Positions 1-9,175 of a DNA stretch of 44,127 bases are shown piece by piece. The position numbers and the translations under genes are program-made. How positions within the stretch are numbered: position 1 is the stretch's first letter; each line of letters opens with the position of its first letter. Origin of the DNA: Ruminococcaceae bacterium UBA1036 (GTDB lineage Bacteria > Bacillota > Clostridia > Oscillospirales > Acutalibacteraceae); the NCBI GenBank assembly GCA_002316805.1, contig DCEF01000016.1, positions 1-44,127 on the forward strand, written 5' to 3'. A model generated the notes under the pieces. That model made no database searches. It saw nothing but the letters and a program-made list of their open reading frames with translations, and was not told the origin of the DNA.

Positions 1-150
1 TCGGTATTTAAAAATGGAAAGCTTAATAAAAATTAGCACTGTCAATATAGGATAAGTAGAAATGCGAATGCTTTTTGGCTTTGTGCATAAACGGAATATA
101 ACTATGCCATTTTTTTCATATACGCTTGTGGTTTGACAATACTAAGTATT

Positions 151-189
151 AAATGAAGGCGTCTCCAAATTTTGGAGACGCCTTCATTT
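151..189 (-). terminator. Terminator hairpin after thrS
   Basis: A near-perfect inverted repeat has arms AAATGAAGGCGTCTCCAAA and TTTGGAGACGCCTTCATTT. It lies 20 bases beyond the thrS stop. On the minus strand it is followed by a T-rich stretch (TTTAATACTT), which fits intrinsic termination. The arms are symmetric, so it could also stop transcripts from the left. I see no gene in bases 1-150. Confidence 0.8.
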
Positions 190-208
190 CGATTAAGTTA
201 AAAACACA

Positions 209-2122
209 TTACTGGTCGTTTGACTTTGTTTCTATTTCTTCCATCGCCTTCGCAAAGAACGCATCCGGCATCATTGTGCCAAGGTCGCCCGATTTGCGGC
301 TGCGGACAGATATAGTGCCATCACGCACCTCTTTTTCGCCGAGTATAAGCATATAAGGCACTTTGTGCAACTGTGCTTCACGGATTTTATACCCGATTTT
401 TTCATTGCGCGTGTCAAGTTCAACACGCAAGCCACCCTTTTTAAGGTAATCAGTAATTTTATTTGCATAATTAAGCGCAGCTTCAGAAATCGGCAGAACC
501 TTAACCTGCACCGGTGCCAGCCACATTGGGAATGCACCTGCATAGTGCTCTGTCAGGATAGCAATAAAGCGCTCAATGCTGCCGAAAATCACGCGGTGTA
601 GCATTACTGGACGGTGCTTTTCGCCGTCTTCGCCCGTATATGTCAGGTCAAAGCGTTCCGGCATCTGGAAGTCAAGCTGTATGGTCCCGCACTGCCATGT
701 CCTTCCAAGCGAATCACGAAGGTGAAAATCAATTTTAGGGCCGTAAAATGCACCGTCGCCCTCATTTATCTCATATGGCTTTCCATTCTTCTTCAGTGCA
801 TGGATAAGGGCGTTCGTTGCCATCTCCCACTGCTCGTCCGTACCCATTGAATTTTCAGGGCGAGTTGAAAGCTCAAGGCTATAGTCAAACCCAAACACCT
901 TATAAAATTTATCAATCAGATCCATAACACCGAGAATTTCGCTTTCAACCTGGTCAGGAGTCATAAAAATATGTGCATCATCCTGTGTAAAGCAGCGTAC
1001 GCGCATCAAACCGTGCAAAGTGCCGGAAAGCTCGTGGCGGTGCACAAGGCCCAGCTCTGCGAGGCGTTCAGGCAGGTCACGGTATGAATGCGGCCTGTGC
1101 TTGTAGACAAGCATCCCGCCAGGGCAGTTCATAGGCTTTATCGCGTAGTTCTGCCCATCGATTTTCGTTGTATACATATTGTCCTTATAATGGTCCCAGT
1201 GGCCTGAGCGGTGCCACAGCTCTTCGTTGAGTATCATAGGCGTGCGTATCTCTTCATACCCATGTTTTGCATGCTCTTCGCGCCAGAACTGCTCAAGCTG
1301 GTTGCGCAGTATCATGCCATGCGGCAGGAAAAACGGGAAGCCAGGGCCTTCTTCGTATATATCGAACAAGTCGAGCTCACGCCCGAGTTTGCGGTGGTCA
1401 CGCTTCTTTGCTTCTTCCATCATGTCAAGATAATGCTGAAGGTCTGAAGCCTTTGGAAACGAAATGCCGTAAACGCGCTGCAGCATTTTGTTTTTTGCAT
1501 TGGCGCGCCAGTATGCACCGGTGCAATTTGTAAGCTTAACAGCCCTTACACATCCTGTGCTCATCAGATGCGGGCCTGCACACAGGTCAATGTAATCGCC
1601 CTGCTGGTAAAAGCTGATTTTTTCACCTTTGCCCGCATGTTCTTTAATGAGCTCTACCTTATACCTCTGATGTTCTTTTTCCATAAGGGCAATGGCATCT
1701 TCCGGCGAAAGCTCGAAGCGTTTAAGCGGAAGGTCAGCTTTTATGATTTTTTTCATCTCGGTTTCGATTGCCGCCAAATCTTCAGGTGCTAAAGTGCGCG
1801 GAAGATCGAAATCATAGTAAAACCCGTTTTCAATAGCAGGCCCTATGGCAAATCCCGCCTCCGGGAACAGCTTTTTCACTGCCTGCGCCATTATATGCGA
1901 AGTTGTGTGCCAATAAGTTTTTTTGCCTTCGGCATCATCAAACGTAAGTATTTGGAGTTCACAGTCCTTAGTTACAGGTGTGCGCAGATCCACTACTTTT
2001 CCGTCAAGTTTGCCGGCGCATGCCGCTTTGTACAAACCAGCGCCGATAGATTTAGCTATCTCGGCGACAGTTGTGCCGCTTTCGAATTTCTTTACATTGC
2101 CCTTCAGATTGACTTTTACCAA
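209..2122 (-). CDS. thrS: Threonine--tRNA ligase
   Basis: This enzyme charges tRNA-Thr with threonine in the cytoplasm. The 637 residues are full length for the family. The order is a TGS domain (about 1-62), the editing/SAD domain with H72xxxH76, a class II catalytic core with a Zn-site cysteine at C333 (MNCPGG), motif 2 around 376-384 (RVRCFTQDD), motif 3 (IFGSIERF) and a C-terminal anticodon-binding domain. The start is TTG, with GGAGAGG just upstream. One oddity is Cys377, where the family normally has Gly (RVRGFTQDD). Expression is probably controlled by the T-box leader directly upstream. Confidence 0.97.
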   Translation of the reverse strand: MVKVNLKGNVKKFESGTTVAEIAKSIGAGLYKAACAGKLDGKVVDLRTPVTKDCELQILTFDDAEGKKTYWHTTSHIMAQAVKKLFPEAGFAIGPAIENGFYYDFDLPRTLAPEDLAAIETEMKKIIKADLPLKRFELSPEDAIALMEKEHQRYKVELIKEHAGKGEKISFYQQGDYIDLCAGPHLMSTGCVRAVKLTNCTGAYWRANAKNKMLQRVYGISFPKASDLQHYLDMMEEAKKRDHRKLGRELDLFDIYEEGPGFPFFLPHGMILRNQLEQFWREEHAKHGYEEIRTPMILNEELWHRSGHWDHYKDNMYTTKIDGQNYAIKPMNCPGGMLVYKHRPHSYRDLPERLAELGLVHRHELSGTLHGLMRVRCFTQDDAHIFMTPDQVESEILGVMDLIDKFYKVFGFDYSLELSTRPENSMGTDEQWEMATNALIHALKKNGKPYEINEGDGAFYGPKIDFHLRDSLGRTWQCGTIQLDFQMPERFDLTYTGEDGEKHRPVMLHRVIFGSIERFIAILTEHYAGAFPMWLAPVQVKVLPISEAALNYANKITDYLKKGGLRVELDTRNEKIGYKIREAQLHKVPYMLILGEKEVRDGTISVRSRKSGDLGTMMPDAFFAKAMEEIETKSNDQ

Positions 2123-2157
2123 TTATATCCTCTCCTTCAATTATAAGTGCAGGCAAC

Positions 2158-2421
2158 AAAAAAAGCCTTCCCCAATTATTGGGGTAAGGCTTTAGCTTAC
2201 GGTTCCACCCAACTTCAGCAGAAATTTTTCTGCCCTCTTTGTAAGCTGTAACGGGCTTTAACCGGCACGCCTTTTGCCTTTAAAAGCTTCGGCGCACACT
2301 CGGAGGCGGTAGCCATTCATTTTTACCGCTGCGGACGTTTCCAGCTTAAAGCGCCCGCTCTCTGCTGCGGATTACAAATGTAGCTTCCTCGTCAACGTTT
2401 TAAAATAATCTTTATCTGCGT
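2158..2421 (-). promoter_or_regulatory. T-box leader (threonine type) of thrS
   Basis: The minus-strand leader carries the T-box core TGGGTGGAACCGT (2199-2211). A terminator hairpin follows: AAAGCCTTACCCC pairs with GGGGAAGGCTTT and ends in seven T (2158-2193). Further 5' there is an AGAGAG element typical of stem I. A possible specifier triplet ACC (Thr) lies at 2308-2310 inside GGCTACCGCC. Known T-boxes bind uncharged tRNA and let transcription read into the synthetase gene. The specifier assignment is an inference. Confidence 0.9.
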
Positions 2422-2426
2422 GCCCT

Positions 2427-2455
2427 ATCATATCACCCGACACCTTCATTGTCAA
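2427..2455 (-). promoter_or_regulatory. Sigma-A promoter of the thrS T-box transcript
   Basis: On the minus strand TTGACA (2450-2455) is separated by 17 bases from TATGAT (2427-2432). This is a near-consensus vegetative promoter located just before the T-box leader. Confidence 0.85.
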
Positions 2456-2770
2456 GGAAAAATTTCCGCATCCAGTAAAGCATATTGCTTCAAAGCCGTA
2501 TTAAACGTAAAAACATTTGATAAACATTTTTCGTTCACAAATAAACTCATAAATCAATCTACTGATTCAGCAAATTCCGACACGATGTTTCAAAGCCGCC
2601 ATAAATATTATTAACTTAAACTTAATACTGCAGTCACCTACAGCCCAAGTTTCAGCTCCGACTGGCGCAAACATTTTATCCTTTTAGTATAATCAGATAT
2701 TATTTTTCCAACTTTGGCATAGGAATCCGCCCCAAGATTTTTTTGTTTTATATGTGCAAACTAAATGTAC
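2456..2770. other. Intergenic region between thrS promoter and tsf terminator
   Basis: This stretch of about 315 bases has no gene I can support. On the minus strand a frame at 2638-2757 stays open and would encode about 39 residues (reading FAHIKQKNLGADSYAKVG and ending in KLGL). It has a stop immediately upstream and no start codon, so at most it is the tail of a decayed gene. Confidence 0.4.
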
Positions 2771-2811
2771 GAAAAATGAAAAAGGGAACCCACACTTGGG
2801 TTCCCTTTCAC
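2771..2811 (-). terminator. Terminator of the rpsB-tsf operon
   Basis: The minus strand has an 11-base perfect stem, AAAGGGAACCC / GGGTTCCCTTT, with a six-base loop. It is followed by TTCATTTTTC. It begins about 18 bases after the tsf stop codon. Confidence 0.88.
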
Positions 2812-2828
2812 AACAAAGCATATCAAAA

Positions 2829-3743
2829 TTATTTCACGAGGTCTTTAATCTCTTGAGCAAAGTTCTCTTTGCGTTTCTCTATACCTTCACCGCGTTCAAA
2901 GCGCGCATAACCAGTAATTTTAATATCGCCGCCAAGCTTTTTCGCTATCTGCTCTGTATACTGCTTTACTGAAAGTTTGTCATCTTTAATGAATGCCTGG
3001 TCAACAAGGCAAACTTCCTTATAGAATTTATGCAGTTTGCCCAAGACTATCTTGTCAGCTATAGCTGCCGGTTTACCTGACTCTATAACCTGCTGCTTGA
3101 GGATTCCTTTCTCATGCTCTACAACATCATCAGGAACGCTCTTCTCATCAAGATACTGTGGTATAATAGCCGCAACCTGCATACAGATATCCTTTGCATA
3201 CTCCTTAAACTCAGGCTTTGATGCAACTTCAGGCGAAGTAGCAAAATTCACAAGCACTCCGATTTTGCCTTCCGCATGGATATAGGCACCTACAGTACCG
3301 TTGAATTCTTTGAAACGGCGGATTTTAATGTTTTCGCCGATTTTCATGATCTTTTCTTTCAGAAGCGCATCTACCGTTTCATCTGAGCCTACGGCCTTGC
3401 ATTTCAAAAGTGCATCAACATCTGACGGATCCGAAGCAAGAATAGTGTCGGCGCAAGTCTTGACAAAGCTGCGGAACTCAGCGTTTTTGGCAACAAAGTC
3501 AGTTTCCGAATTGACTTCAATAACTACGCCTTTTGTTGCGTCACTATTTGTTACTGCATAGGCTATTCCTTCCGCAGCAATGCGGCCAGCTTTTTTCGTA
3601 GCGGTTGCAAGGCCTTTTTCACGGAGAAAGTCAATTGCTTTATCTATATCGCCGTCTGCCTTTGTCAGTGCCTTCTTGCAGTCCATCATGCCGCAGCCGG
3701 TTTTCGCGCGGAGCGCTGCGACGTCTTTCGCTGTAAAAGCCAT
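2829..3743 (-). CDS. tsf: Elongation factor Ts
   Basis: EF-Ts is the nucleotide exchange factor that recycles EF-Tu-GDP. It has 304 residues, the usual size. The N-terminal UBA-like domain and its hallmark TGCGMMDCKKAL are at about 15-26. The EF-Tu contact region follows (NSETDFVAKN, about 78-87). The start ATG has GAGGAA upstream. It lies 46 bases after rpsB, the usual gene pair in bacteria, and shares its promoter and the terminator downstream. Confidence 0.97.
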   Translation of the reverse strand: MAFTAKDVAALRAKTGCGMMDCKKALTKADGDIDKAIDFLREKGLATATKKAGRIAAEGIAYAVTNSDATKGVVIEVNSETDFVAKNAEFRSFVKTCADTILASDPSDVDALLKCKAVGSDETVDALLKEKIMKIGENIKIRRFKEFNGTVGAYIHAEGKIGVLVNFATSPEVASKPEFKEYAKDICMQVAAIIPQYLDEKSVPDDVVEHEKGILKQQVIESGKPAAIADKIVLGKLHKFYKEVCLVDQAFIKDDKLSVKQYTEQIAKKLGGDIKITGYARFERGEGIEKRKENFAQEIKDLVK

Positions 3744-3789
3744 TATATTACATTCCTCGCTTTATAAAAAATGTTTCATTCAGGCTGCA

Positions 3790-4539
3790 TTATTTTCCTG
3801 CTGCGGCCTGCCCATCAGTTTCGTTTACCTTTTCATCTTCAGCTGCTGCGCCCGTCTGGCCTTCTCTGCCTTCTATGATAGCATCCGCCATGATAGATGA
3901 AATCAGCTTAACTGCACGGATAGCATCATCATTGCCCGGAATAACATAGTCTATCTCATCCGGGTCACAGTTTGTATCAACAATAGCAACAATCGGGATA
4001 TGCAACTTGCGCGCTTCCGAAACGGCAATATGCTCTTTGCGCGGGTCAACAATAAACAGTGCGCTCGGCAAAGACTTCATGTCTTTAATGCCGCCAAGGA
4101 ATTTCTCGAGCTTTGCAATTTCAAGCTTCAGCTTGCTGACCTCTTTTTTCGGCAGCAAATCAAATGTGCCATCATTCTCCATTGTCTGGAGCTGGTTGAG
4201 CCTGTCTATCCTGTGACGGATAGTGCGGAAATTAGTGAGCATGCCGCCGAGCCACCGGGCATTTACATAAAATGCGCCGGCGCGCTCTGCTTCCGTCTTT
4301 ATTGACTCCTGAGCCTGCTTTTTCGTTCCAACAAAAAGCACAGACTTGCCGTCCATAGACAGGCCACGGATGAAATTGTAGGCTTCGTCGAGCTTGCGCA
4401 CTGTTTTCTGCAGGTCAATGATATAGATCCCGTTGCGCTCTGTAAAAATATACGGTTTCATTTTTGGGTTCCATCTTCTGGTCTGATGGCCGAAATGGAC
4501 ACCTGCTTCAAGAAGCTGCTTCATGGATACAACTGGCAT
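3790..4539 (-). CDS. rpsB: 30S ribosomal protein S2
   Basis: S2 is a structural protein of the small ribosomal subunit. I start it at the ATG of MPVVSMKQLLEAGVHFGHQT, because an AAGGAGG site lies just upstream and known S2 proteins begin here. The 44 codons further upstream are leader sequence that happens to be open and overlaps the promoter. The 249-residue product keeps the conserved RRWNPKMKPYIF, FVGTKKQA and DTNCDPD segments. It ends in an acidic tail, as often in Firmicutes. Confidence 0.96.
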   Translation of the reverse strand: MPVVSMKQLLEAGVHFGHQTRRWNPKMKPYIFTERNGIYIIDLQKTVRKLDEAYNFIRGLSMDGKSVLFVGTKKQAQESIKTEAERAGAFYVNARWLGGMLTNFRTIRHRIDRLNQLQTMENDGTFDLLPKKEVSKLKLEIAKLEKFLGGIKDMKSLPSALFIVDPRKEHIAVSEARKLHIPIVAIVDTNCDPDEIDYVIPGNDDAIRAVKLISSIMADAIIEGREGQTGAAAEDEKVNETDGQAAAGK

Positions 4540-4642
4540 TAAATAAAACCTCCTTGGTTTTTCCTCCGCCGTACGTCTGAAATTGGCGATAAAACCCGTT
4601 TGCGGGCACCGTTCGCCTGTGCGGCGTGTGTAATACGTTGAT

Positions 4643-4671
4643 ATTATATCACAGGCATTAAAAAAGCACAA
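4643..4671 (-). promoter_or_regulatory. Promoter of rpsB-tsf
   Basis: On the minus strand TTGTGC (4666-4671) is followed after 17 bases by TATAAT (4643-4648). A TG stands one base before the -10 box (extended -10). The leader of about 100 bases to the rpsB start is GC-rich and could fold, but I do not recognise a ribosomal-protein leader class in it. Confidence 0.88.
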
Positions 4672-4681
4672 GAAAAATTGT

Positions 4682-5278
4682 TTACTGCACGCCCTGCATA
4701 TCAGAAACTGCCTTTACAAGCTCTTCATATGAAATCACTGAGTTTAAGACCTGAGGCATAGAGTTTGTTGAAAGATATTCTGGCAGGCCAAGCCGGCGTA
4801 ACAGTGTCTTCCTTTTCCGTGCGCTCTGCTGCCCGCCTGAAAGTCCAAGATAATAAAGGTCTGCTTTTGTTATCTGCCGCCCTGACGGCTTGCTCACGCC
4901 TTCCACAGCAACTCCGGCATGTTTGAGTGCCTCTACAATCACGCCTGCAGGCACCCCTTCCACACCGAGCTTTCCCTCTTTCGAAGGCTTAGGCTTACGC
5001 TTTTCTTTGCCAGCAATATCAGGTATATAGGCATTTTTAATTTTTTCCGGCGGTATCGAGCCCATGAGATAATGGCGTATTAAGAAGCCCGCCGAGTCGC
5101 TGTCTGTCAGTATCACAAGGCCGCGGCTGTCTGCAATGCGGCGAAGCATTGCCATCTGTTCACGGTTCTTGAAAATCCGGAAACCATTTGTCTGGATTAT
5201 AAGCCCGTCTACAACAGATGACAGTTTTATCTTGTCATACTTTCCCTCGACGATAATGGCTTCTTTTACATGAATCAA
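4682..5278 (-). CDS. rnmV: Ribonuclease M5
   Basis: RNase M5 performs the final maturation of 5S rRNA in Firmicutes. The 198-residue protein has an N-terminal TOPRIM domain with the metal-binding glutamate in IIVEGKYDKIKL (about 8-19) and the acidic motif ILTDSDSAG (about 56-64). The C-terminal segment SGGQQSARKRKTLLRRLG is basic, as in the family. The ATG overlaps the holA stop by four bases (ATGA), so translation is probably coupled. In many Firmicutes this gene sits beside ksgA; here it closes the comEC-holA group. Confidence 0.9.
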   Translation of the reverse strand: MIHVKEAIIVEGKYDKIKLSSVVDGLIIQTNGFRIFKNREQMAMLRRIADSRGLVILTDSDSAGFLIRHYLMGSIPPEKIKNAYIPDIAGKEKRKPKPSKEGKLGVEGVPAGVIVEALKHAGVAVEGVSKPSGRQITKADLYYLGLSGGQQSARKRKTLLRRLGLPEYLSTNSMPQVLNSVISYEELVKAVSDMQGVQ

Positions 5279-6324
5279 ACCACTTTCTCCCTTTCGGAAA
5301 TCCAGATCAGCTGGGCTATCAGCTTCTCCAGAATAATTCTGCGGTCACCATGCGCGCTTTTCAGGGCGATATCCGCCTTAAGCAAAGCTGCAAGGCTTTC
5401 GCGCAGCATTTGGTCAGAGTAGCGTTTTGCTGTCCTTTCGGCATTTGCAAGCCGGAACTCTTTATGCGCATAGTCGAAATACTTTGCTGGCTCCATTGCT
5501 GAAAATCCGCTCTGTATTGAAATCCTTACGCGGTACATGTCAAGGTAGGCACCTGAAAGCACAGACAGCACTGCCACAGGCTCTTCGTGCTGATACAGCA
5601 GCTGGTCAAGTATATTGTAGGCTTTGTCTCCGTCACCTGCCATGATTGCCTTTGAAAGGTCAAATACACGCGCCTCAAGATTTTTCGTTGTAAGCCTGCC
5701 AACAGTTTCAGCCGTGATTTCGCCGCTGCCCGTATAGGCGCAAAGCTTTTCCATTTCGTTTTGCACGGTCTGCATATCAGTTCCGCATGATTTTATCATG
5801 CGCCCGGCATTTGCGCGTGAAATTTCGCACCCGCGCCTTGAAGTGCCGCTGCAGACGAGCTTTTCGAGCTGCTGCTCCGTGCGCCGTCGAAACTCAACAA
5901 CCACGCCGGCTTTGCCAGCCTCGGCGATAAACCTTTTCCATTTACGGTCGCGGCGCTCATCAAAATCCAACGAAACAAGATAAATCACAAGCACGCATGT
6001 GTCAGGCAGCCCCGCAATCATCTCCTGAAGCTTTGACGGCTCCGCTCCATGCAGTGCATTTATATCAAGGTCGGCAACAGCTACACATTTGCGCTGTGCC
6101 ATTACCGGCAGGGATTCTACAGCCGCCGCTATCTGGTCAATTCCTGCGTCCTCACTGAATTTTTGTAGATTAAAGTCACGCAGCCCCTGTGAGCCGGCTT
6201 TTTCGGCTATTTTCCTGGCAAAATAGCCAACCATATATTTTTCTTCACCGTAAAGGAAGTAAAGCTTTGCAAAATTTGATTTTTCAATCTGCTTCCTCAG
6301 TTCTGTTTCGGTAATCTGCGGCAT
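5275..6324 (-). CDS. holA: DNA polymerase III delta subunit
   Basis: Delta is the clamp-loader subunit that opens the sliding clamp. The protein has 349 residues, normal for Firmicute HolA. It starts with the family pattern LRKQIEKSNFAKLYFLYGEE and has the DNAPol3-delta N-terminal region to about 150. A helical C-terminal domain follows (KAIMAGDGDKAYNILDQLL). The Walker-type motif is degenerate, as expected for delta. It begins at an ATG overlapping the TAA of comEC (TAATG), the gene order also known from Bacillus. Confidence 0.92.
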   Translation of the reverse strand: MPQITETELRKQIEKSNFAKLYFLYGEEKYMVGYFARKIAEKAGSQGLRDFNLQKFSEDAGIDQIAAAVESLPVMAQRKCVAVADLDINALHGAEPSKLQEMIAGLPDTCVLVIYLVSLDFDERRDRKWKRFIAEAGKAGVVVEFRRRTEQQLEKLVCSGTSRRGCEISRANAGRMIKSCGTDMQTVQNEMEKLCAYTGSGEITAETVGRLTTKNLEARVFDLSKAIMAGDGDKAYNILDQLLYQHEEPVAVLSVLSGAYLDMYRVRISIQSGFSAMEPAKYFDYAHKEFRLANAERTAKRYSDQMLRESLAALLKADIALKSAHGDRRIILEKLIAQLIWISEREKVV

Positions 6325-8558
6325 TACGGCTCCCTTCCAATCGACAGTTTGCGGTTCCCTTTTACTTCAAGTATAATGTTTCCATAGCCTCCCGTCCAGA
6401 CAGAGCGGCATTTTCTGACCATTTCAGCCGACTTCTGCAGCGTTGTTTTGTTCATGGAAAAAACAACGCACGACGGATTAATCCCCCCTGCGTTCTTCTC
6501 TGATGCACCATACGCAAGGACATCAGGAGTTTTCCATGAAAGCGGAAGCCGGTTACCATCTGCCTCAGGTGGAAAAGCAACAGTAGAAATCCCGCACGCA
6601 TTGATCATGGCTGCTGATGATCTGCCAGCACGGCATGTTCTAACACTGACGTTACTCCAAAAATTCATTGCTGCCGACGAATCATACGTTTCCGTCCTGC
6701 CTGCATTTGCAGATGCTTTGCCCACAAAGCCATCAGCCATGCTGCCTTTATGCACAAGAAGGCACGCGGGGTGATAGCGTTCTGCAATATCTGTCGCGCA
6801 TGAAAATTCATCACGCTCTTCTGTAAGTATTTCCAGGCAGTCAATCTTAGTCACATTTTCGCTGCCGAGATATGAAATGATTTTCTGTGGCTGGTAGCTG
6901 CCGCACCCTATAACCGCCGCATGGCCGTCACGCGTCAGCACAGTGGAAACATCGTTGCCTACATCGAGAAAAGCGATGCGTGTCACATTCTGCCTGCAGA
7001 GCCGAAATGAAAATATCCCCGTAAATAGCATTATAGCCGAAAGGCACGCCGTCTGCGGAAAAAGCGATGTACCTTTTCCAATGGCCAGCGCCGCCGAAAA
7101 AAGCAGGAAAGTTCCGCCAAGCCAGATAATGACAAAGCCCTGCGAAGCGGAAAGCGATGCAAACGGCAGACCTGCCAGCCATGAGGCACATAAACGCATA
7201 TATTTGGCAATAAGGCCGGCGGCAAGGGCAAACGGCATGGCAAGTCCTGTCTGCGGCAGGAGCAAGTGAAGCGCTGCCGCCGCCGCACCTAAAGCCATGA
7301 GTACCGAAGCCGGCACAAGCTCTAAAATATTGGCGAGCGGCGCAACAGCCGAAACTGTCCCGAAACTAAGCAGTATAACAGGTAAAGTAAAAAGCGAAGC
7401 ACCTACAGATGTTGCAAGCGTGCCGTTTATCCCGCGCACAAGCGGGCTTATGGCATGTATCCTGTCAAGCTTTTTGTTGAGAAAATCTGCTGCCGGCCCT
7501 GCGAACAGGATAAGGCCGAGCGTTGCAAAAAAAGAAAGGAGCAGGCCTACGTCCGCGGCAGCATACGGATTTGCGATGCAGATAATAAGTACTGCGGTGC
7601 ATAGCGAGTTGAGCGGATCGGAACGGCGGGAAATTATAGGCGCCACAAGGCACAGCAGGCACATTATCCCGCTGCGTGTTACGGAGGGCACAAAGCACGT
7701 CACAGCCATAAAGCCCAGTATGCCGCATGCTGTTATTCCAGCCGCCATCCTTTTGGGAACATGGAAGAAAAGGAGCATGAAAATCAGCAGTTCAGCTATT
7801 GTCGACATATGCAGCCCTGAAACTGAAAGCAGGTGGGAAATTCCATCTGTGCGGAAATCCGACACCAAATTGTCAGGCAGGCCGCTTTTATCGCCGAGCA
7901 GTATGCCGTTTACGAGCAATGCTTCCTGCTGCGGAAGCATATCCTGCACTGCTGAAATCAGTTTCTGGCGAAGGTGCAGGGCGTAATAATACGGCGGCTT
8001 TTCAGCTACGGGCAGCACGGTTACCCCAGCCCCTCCGTCAGGCCACGCAAACATCATAACGCCTTTTGAAGCATAGTAGCTGCGTGAAGAAAAGCCGTCT
8101 CCGCCAGATGGCAGGGAAAAATGGATCTTCCCTTTCACACGCGAGTAAGGGCCTGCATTAAGCCCATTCTGGAGCGAAATGCGAACCTTAAATCTGCGTA
8201 GGGCATAAGCGGATTTGAAATCTGTTTTGTCCACACGGACTATATAGTACCAGCGCCCGTACCTGCGCTCCGGAAGCTCGCACACTGTTCCCTCGATGTT
8301 CAGGCTTTTACCGTTAAGCGCACGCGGTGGCTCGACTGAAAAACGATGATAAACACAAAATGATGCCAGTGCTGCAGCCGAAGCTGCAAATGCCAGAGGT
8401 AAAATTACGGCACGGCGTGTTTTTTTACACAAAACCGTAACAGCGAAGCCGCCCGCACAGCACCACATAAGCATGAACGAAATGTCCGCGCCCAAAAAAA
8501 TGGCGGCCGCAAGCGTCAGCAGATAGCAAAAGCCCACCAACACAAGCGGCCGTTTCAT
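6324..8558 (-). CDS. comEC: ComEC-type DNA uptake channel with degenerate C-terminal domain
   Basis: ComEC forms the inner-membrane channel for single-stranded DNA during natural transformation. I start it at MKRPLVLVGFCYLL, which has GGAGGT upstream (744 residues). In order there are two N-terminal membrane helices, a DUF4131/OB-like region (about 65-170), and the multi-helix Competence domain with the hallmark SHLLSVSGLHMS. Residues 528-744 match the metallo-beta-lactamase domain in position and opening (IAFLDVGNDVSTVL). The expected HxHxDH stretch after the second strand reads LEILTEERDEF, and the DGG motif reads IGCGS. The nuclease-like site is therefore absent. No comEA gene lies nearby. 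Confidence 0.9.
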   Translation of the reverse strand: MKRPLVLVGFCYLLTLAAAIFLGADISFMLMWCCAGGFAVTVLCKKTRRAVILPLAFAASAAALASFCVYHRFSVEPPRALNGKSLNIEGTVCELPERRYGRWYYIVRVDKTDFKSAYALRRFKVRISLQNGLNAGPYSRVKGKIHFSLPSGGDGFSSRSYYASKGVMMFAWPDGGAGVTVLPVAEKPPYYYALHLRQKLISAVQDMLPQQEALLVNGILLGDKSGLPDNLVSDFRTDGISHLLSVSGLHMSTIAELLIFMLLFFHVPKRMAAGITACGILGFMAVTCFVPSVTRSGIMCLLCLVAPIISRRSDPLNSLCTAVLIICIANPYAAADVGLLLSFFATLGLILFAGPAADFLNKKLDRIHAISPLVRGINGTLATSVGASLFTLPVILLSFGTVSAVAPLANILELVPASVLMALGAAAAALHLLLPQTGLAMPFALAAGLIAKYMRLCASWLAGLPFASLSASQGFVIIWLGGTFLLFSAALAIGKGTSLFPQTACLSAIMLFTGIFSFRLCRQNVTRIAFLDVGNDVSTVLTRDGHAAVIGCGSYQPQKIISYLGSENVTKIDCLEILTEERDEFSCATDIAERYHPACLLVHKGSMADGFVGKASANAGRTETYDSSAAMNFWSNVSVRTCRAGRSSAAMINACGISTVAFPPEADGNRLPLSWKTPDVLAYGASEKNAGGINPSCVVFSMNKTTLQKSAEMVRKCRSVWTGGYGNIILEVKGNRKLSIGREP

Positions 8559-8580
8559 TGGAATACCTCCAAGAATATGA

Positions 8581-9135
8581 TTATTTCTGGAAAAGCGGCA
8601 GCGGCTCCAGATAAGTAATGTCTTTGCGGTCTTTTGCATCGCCTTCAGCGAGCACAGCAGCACGGCCTACAATGTTGCCGCCATACATTTCAACGAGCTT
8701 TTCCATCGCAGCGAGCGACTCGCCCGTGCTGATAACATCGTCTACAATAAGTACGCGCTTGCCGCGAAGCTGCTTTTCATCCTCTTCAGAAAGGAACAGC
8801 TTCTGCATATGATCCGTCGTAATGGATTTTACATCTACGGAAATAGGGTTGCGCATATAAGCCTTCACACTTTTGCGCGCCACAACGTAATGGCGGCAAC
8901 CCTGCCTTGCCATCTCATAGCAGAGCGGTATACCCTTTGTTTCAGCAGTGACAACCACGTCGTGTTCCGGGCATTTTCTGAGAAGCTCGGCAGCCGTTTT
9001 TTCAGTAAGCTCCACATCGCCAAGCATAATGAATCCCGCAATGTCAAGATGCTCATCGATTGGGCATATCGGCAGCTCGCGCCTGCAACCGGCAATAGTC
9101 ATCTCATAGTAATTCCCTTTCAACTTTCCTTCCAT
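8581..9135 (-). CDS. Adenine-phosphoribosyltransferase-like protein
   Basis: This is a type I phosphoribosyltransferase of about 184 residues. The PRPP-binding loop VLIVDDVISTGES (about 128-140) is intact, preceded by the flexible-loop region. The overall pattern (TAETKGIPLCYEMAR, VVARKSVKAYM) resembles adenine and xanthine phosphoribosyltransferases, so it probably joins a purine base to PRPP. The substrate is not certain. I start it at the ATG at 9135, with AAAGGTTGG upstream, rather than the TTG seven codons earlier, which has no ribosome site. It lies between HIT and comEC in the same transcript. Confidence 0.78.
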   Translation of the reverse strand: MEGKLKGNYYEMTIAGCRRELPICPIDEHLDIAGFIMLGDVELTEKTAAELLRKCPEHDVVVTAETKGIPLCYEMARQGCRHYVVARKSVKAYMRNPISVDVKSITTDHMQKLFLSEEDEKQLRGKRVLIVDDVISTGESLAAMEKLVEMYGGNIVGRAAVLAEGDAKDRKDITYLEPLPLFQK

Positions 9136-9175
9136 AATTAAAAACCAACCTTTCAAAAATAAAATCAGCCGATCA

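Noticed and set aside
2638..2757. Open minus-strand stretch reading FAHIKQKNLGADSYAKVG
   Set aside because: A stop lies just upstream and there is no start codon. It may be a gene remnant but cannot be supported as a gene.
7297..7986. 229-codon open frame on the plus strand inside comEC
   Set aside because: It is an antisense shadow of a GC-rich membrane-protein gene. The residue mix is Ser/Arg/Pro-rich without motifs.
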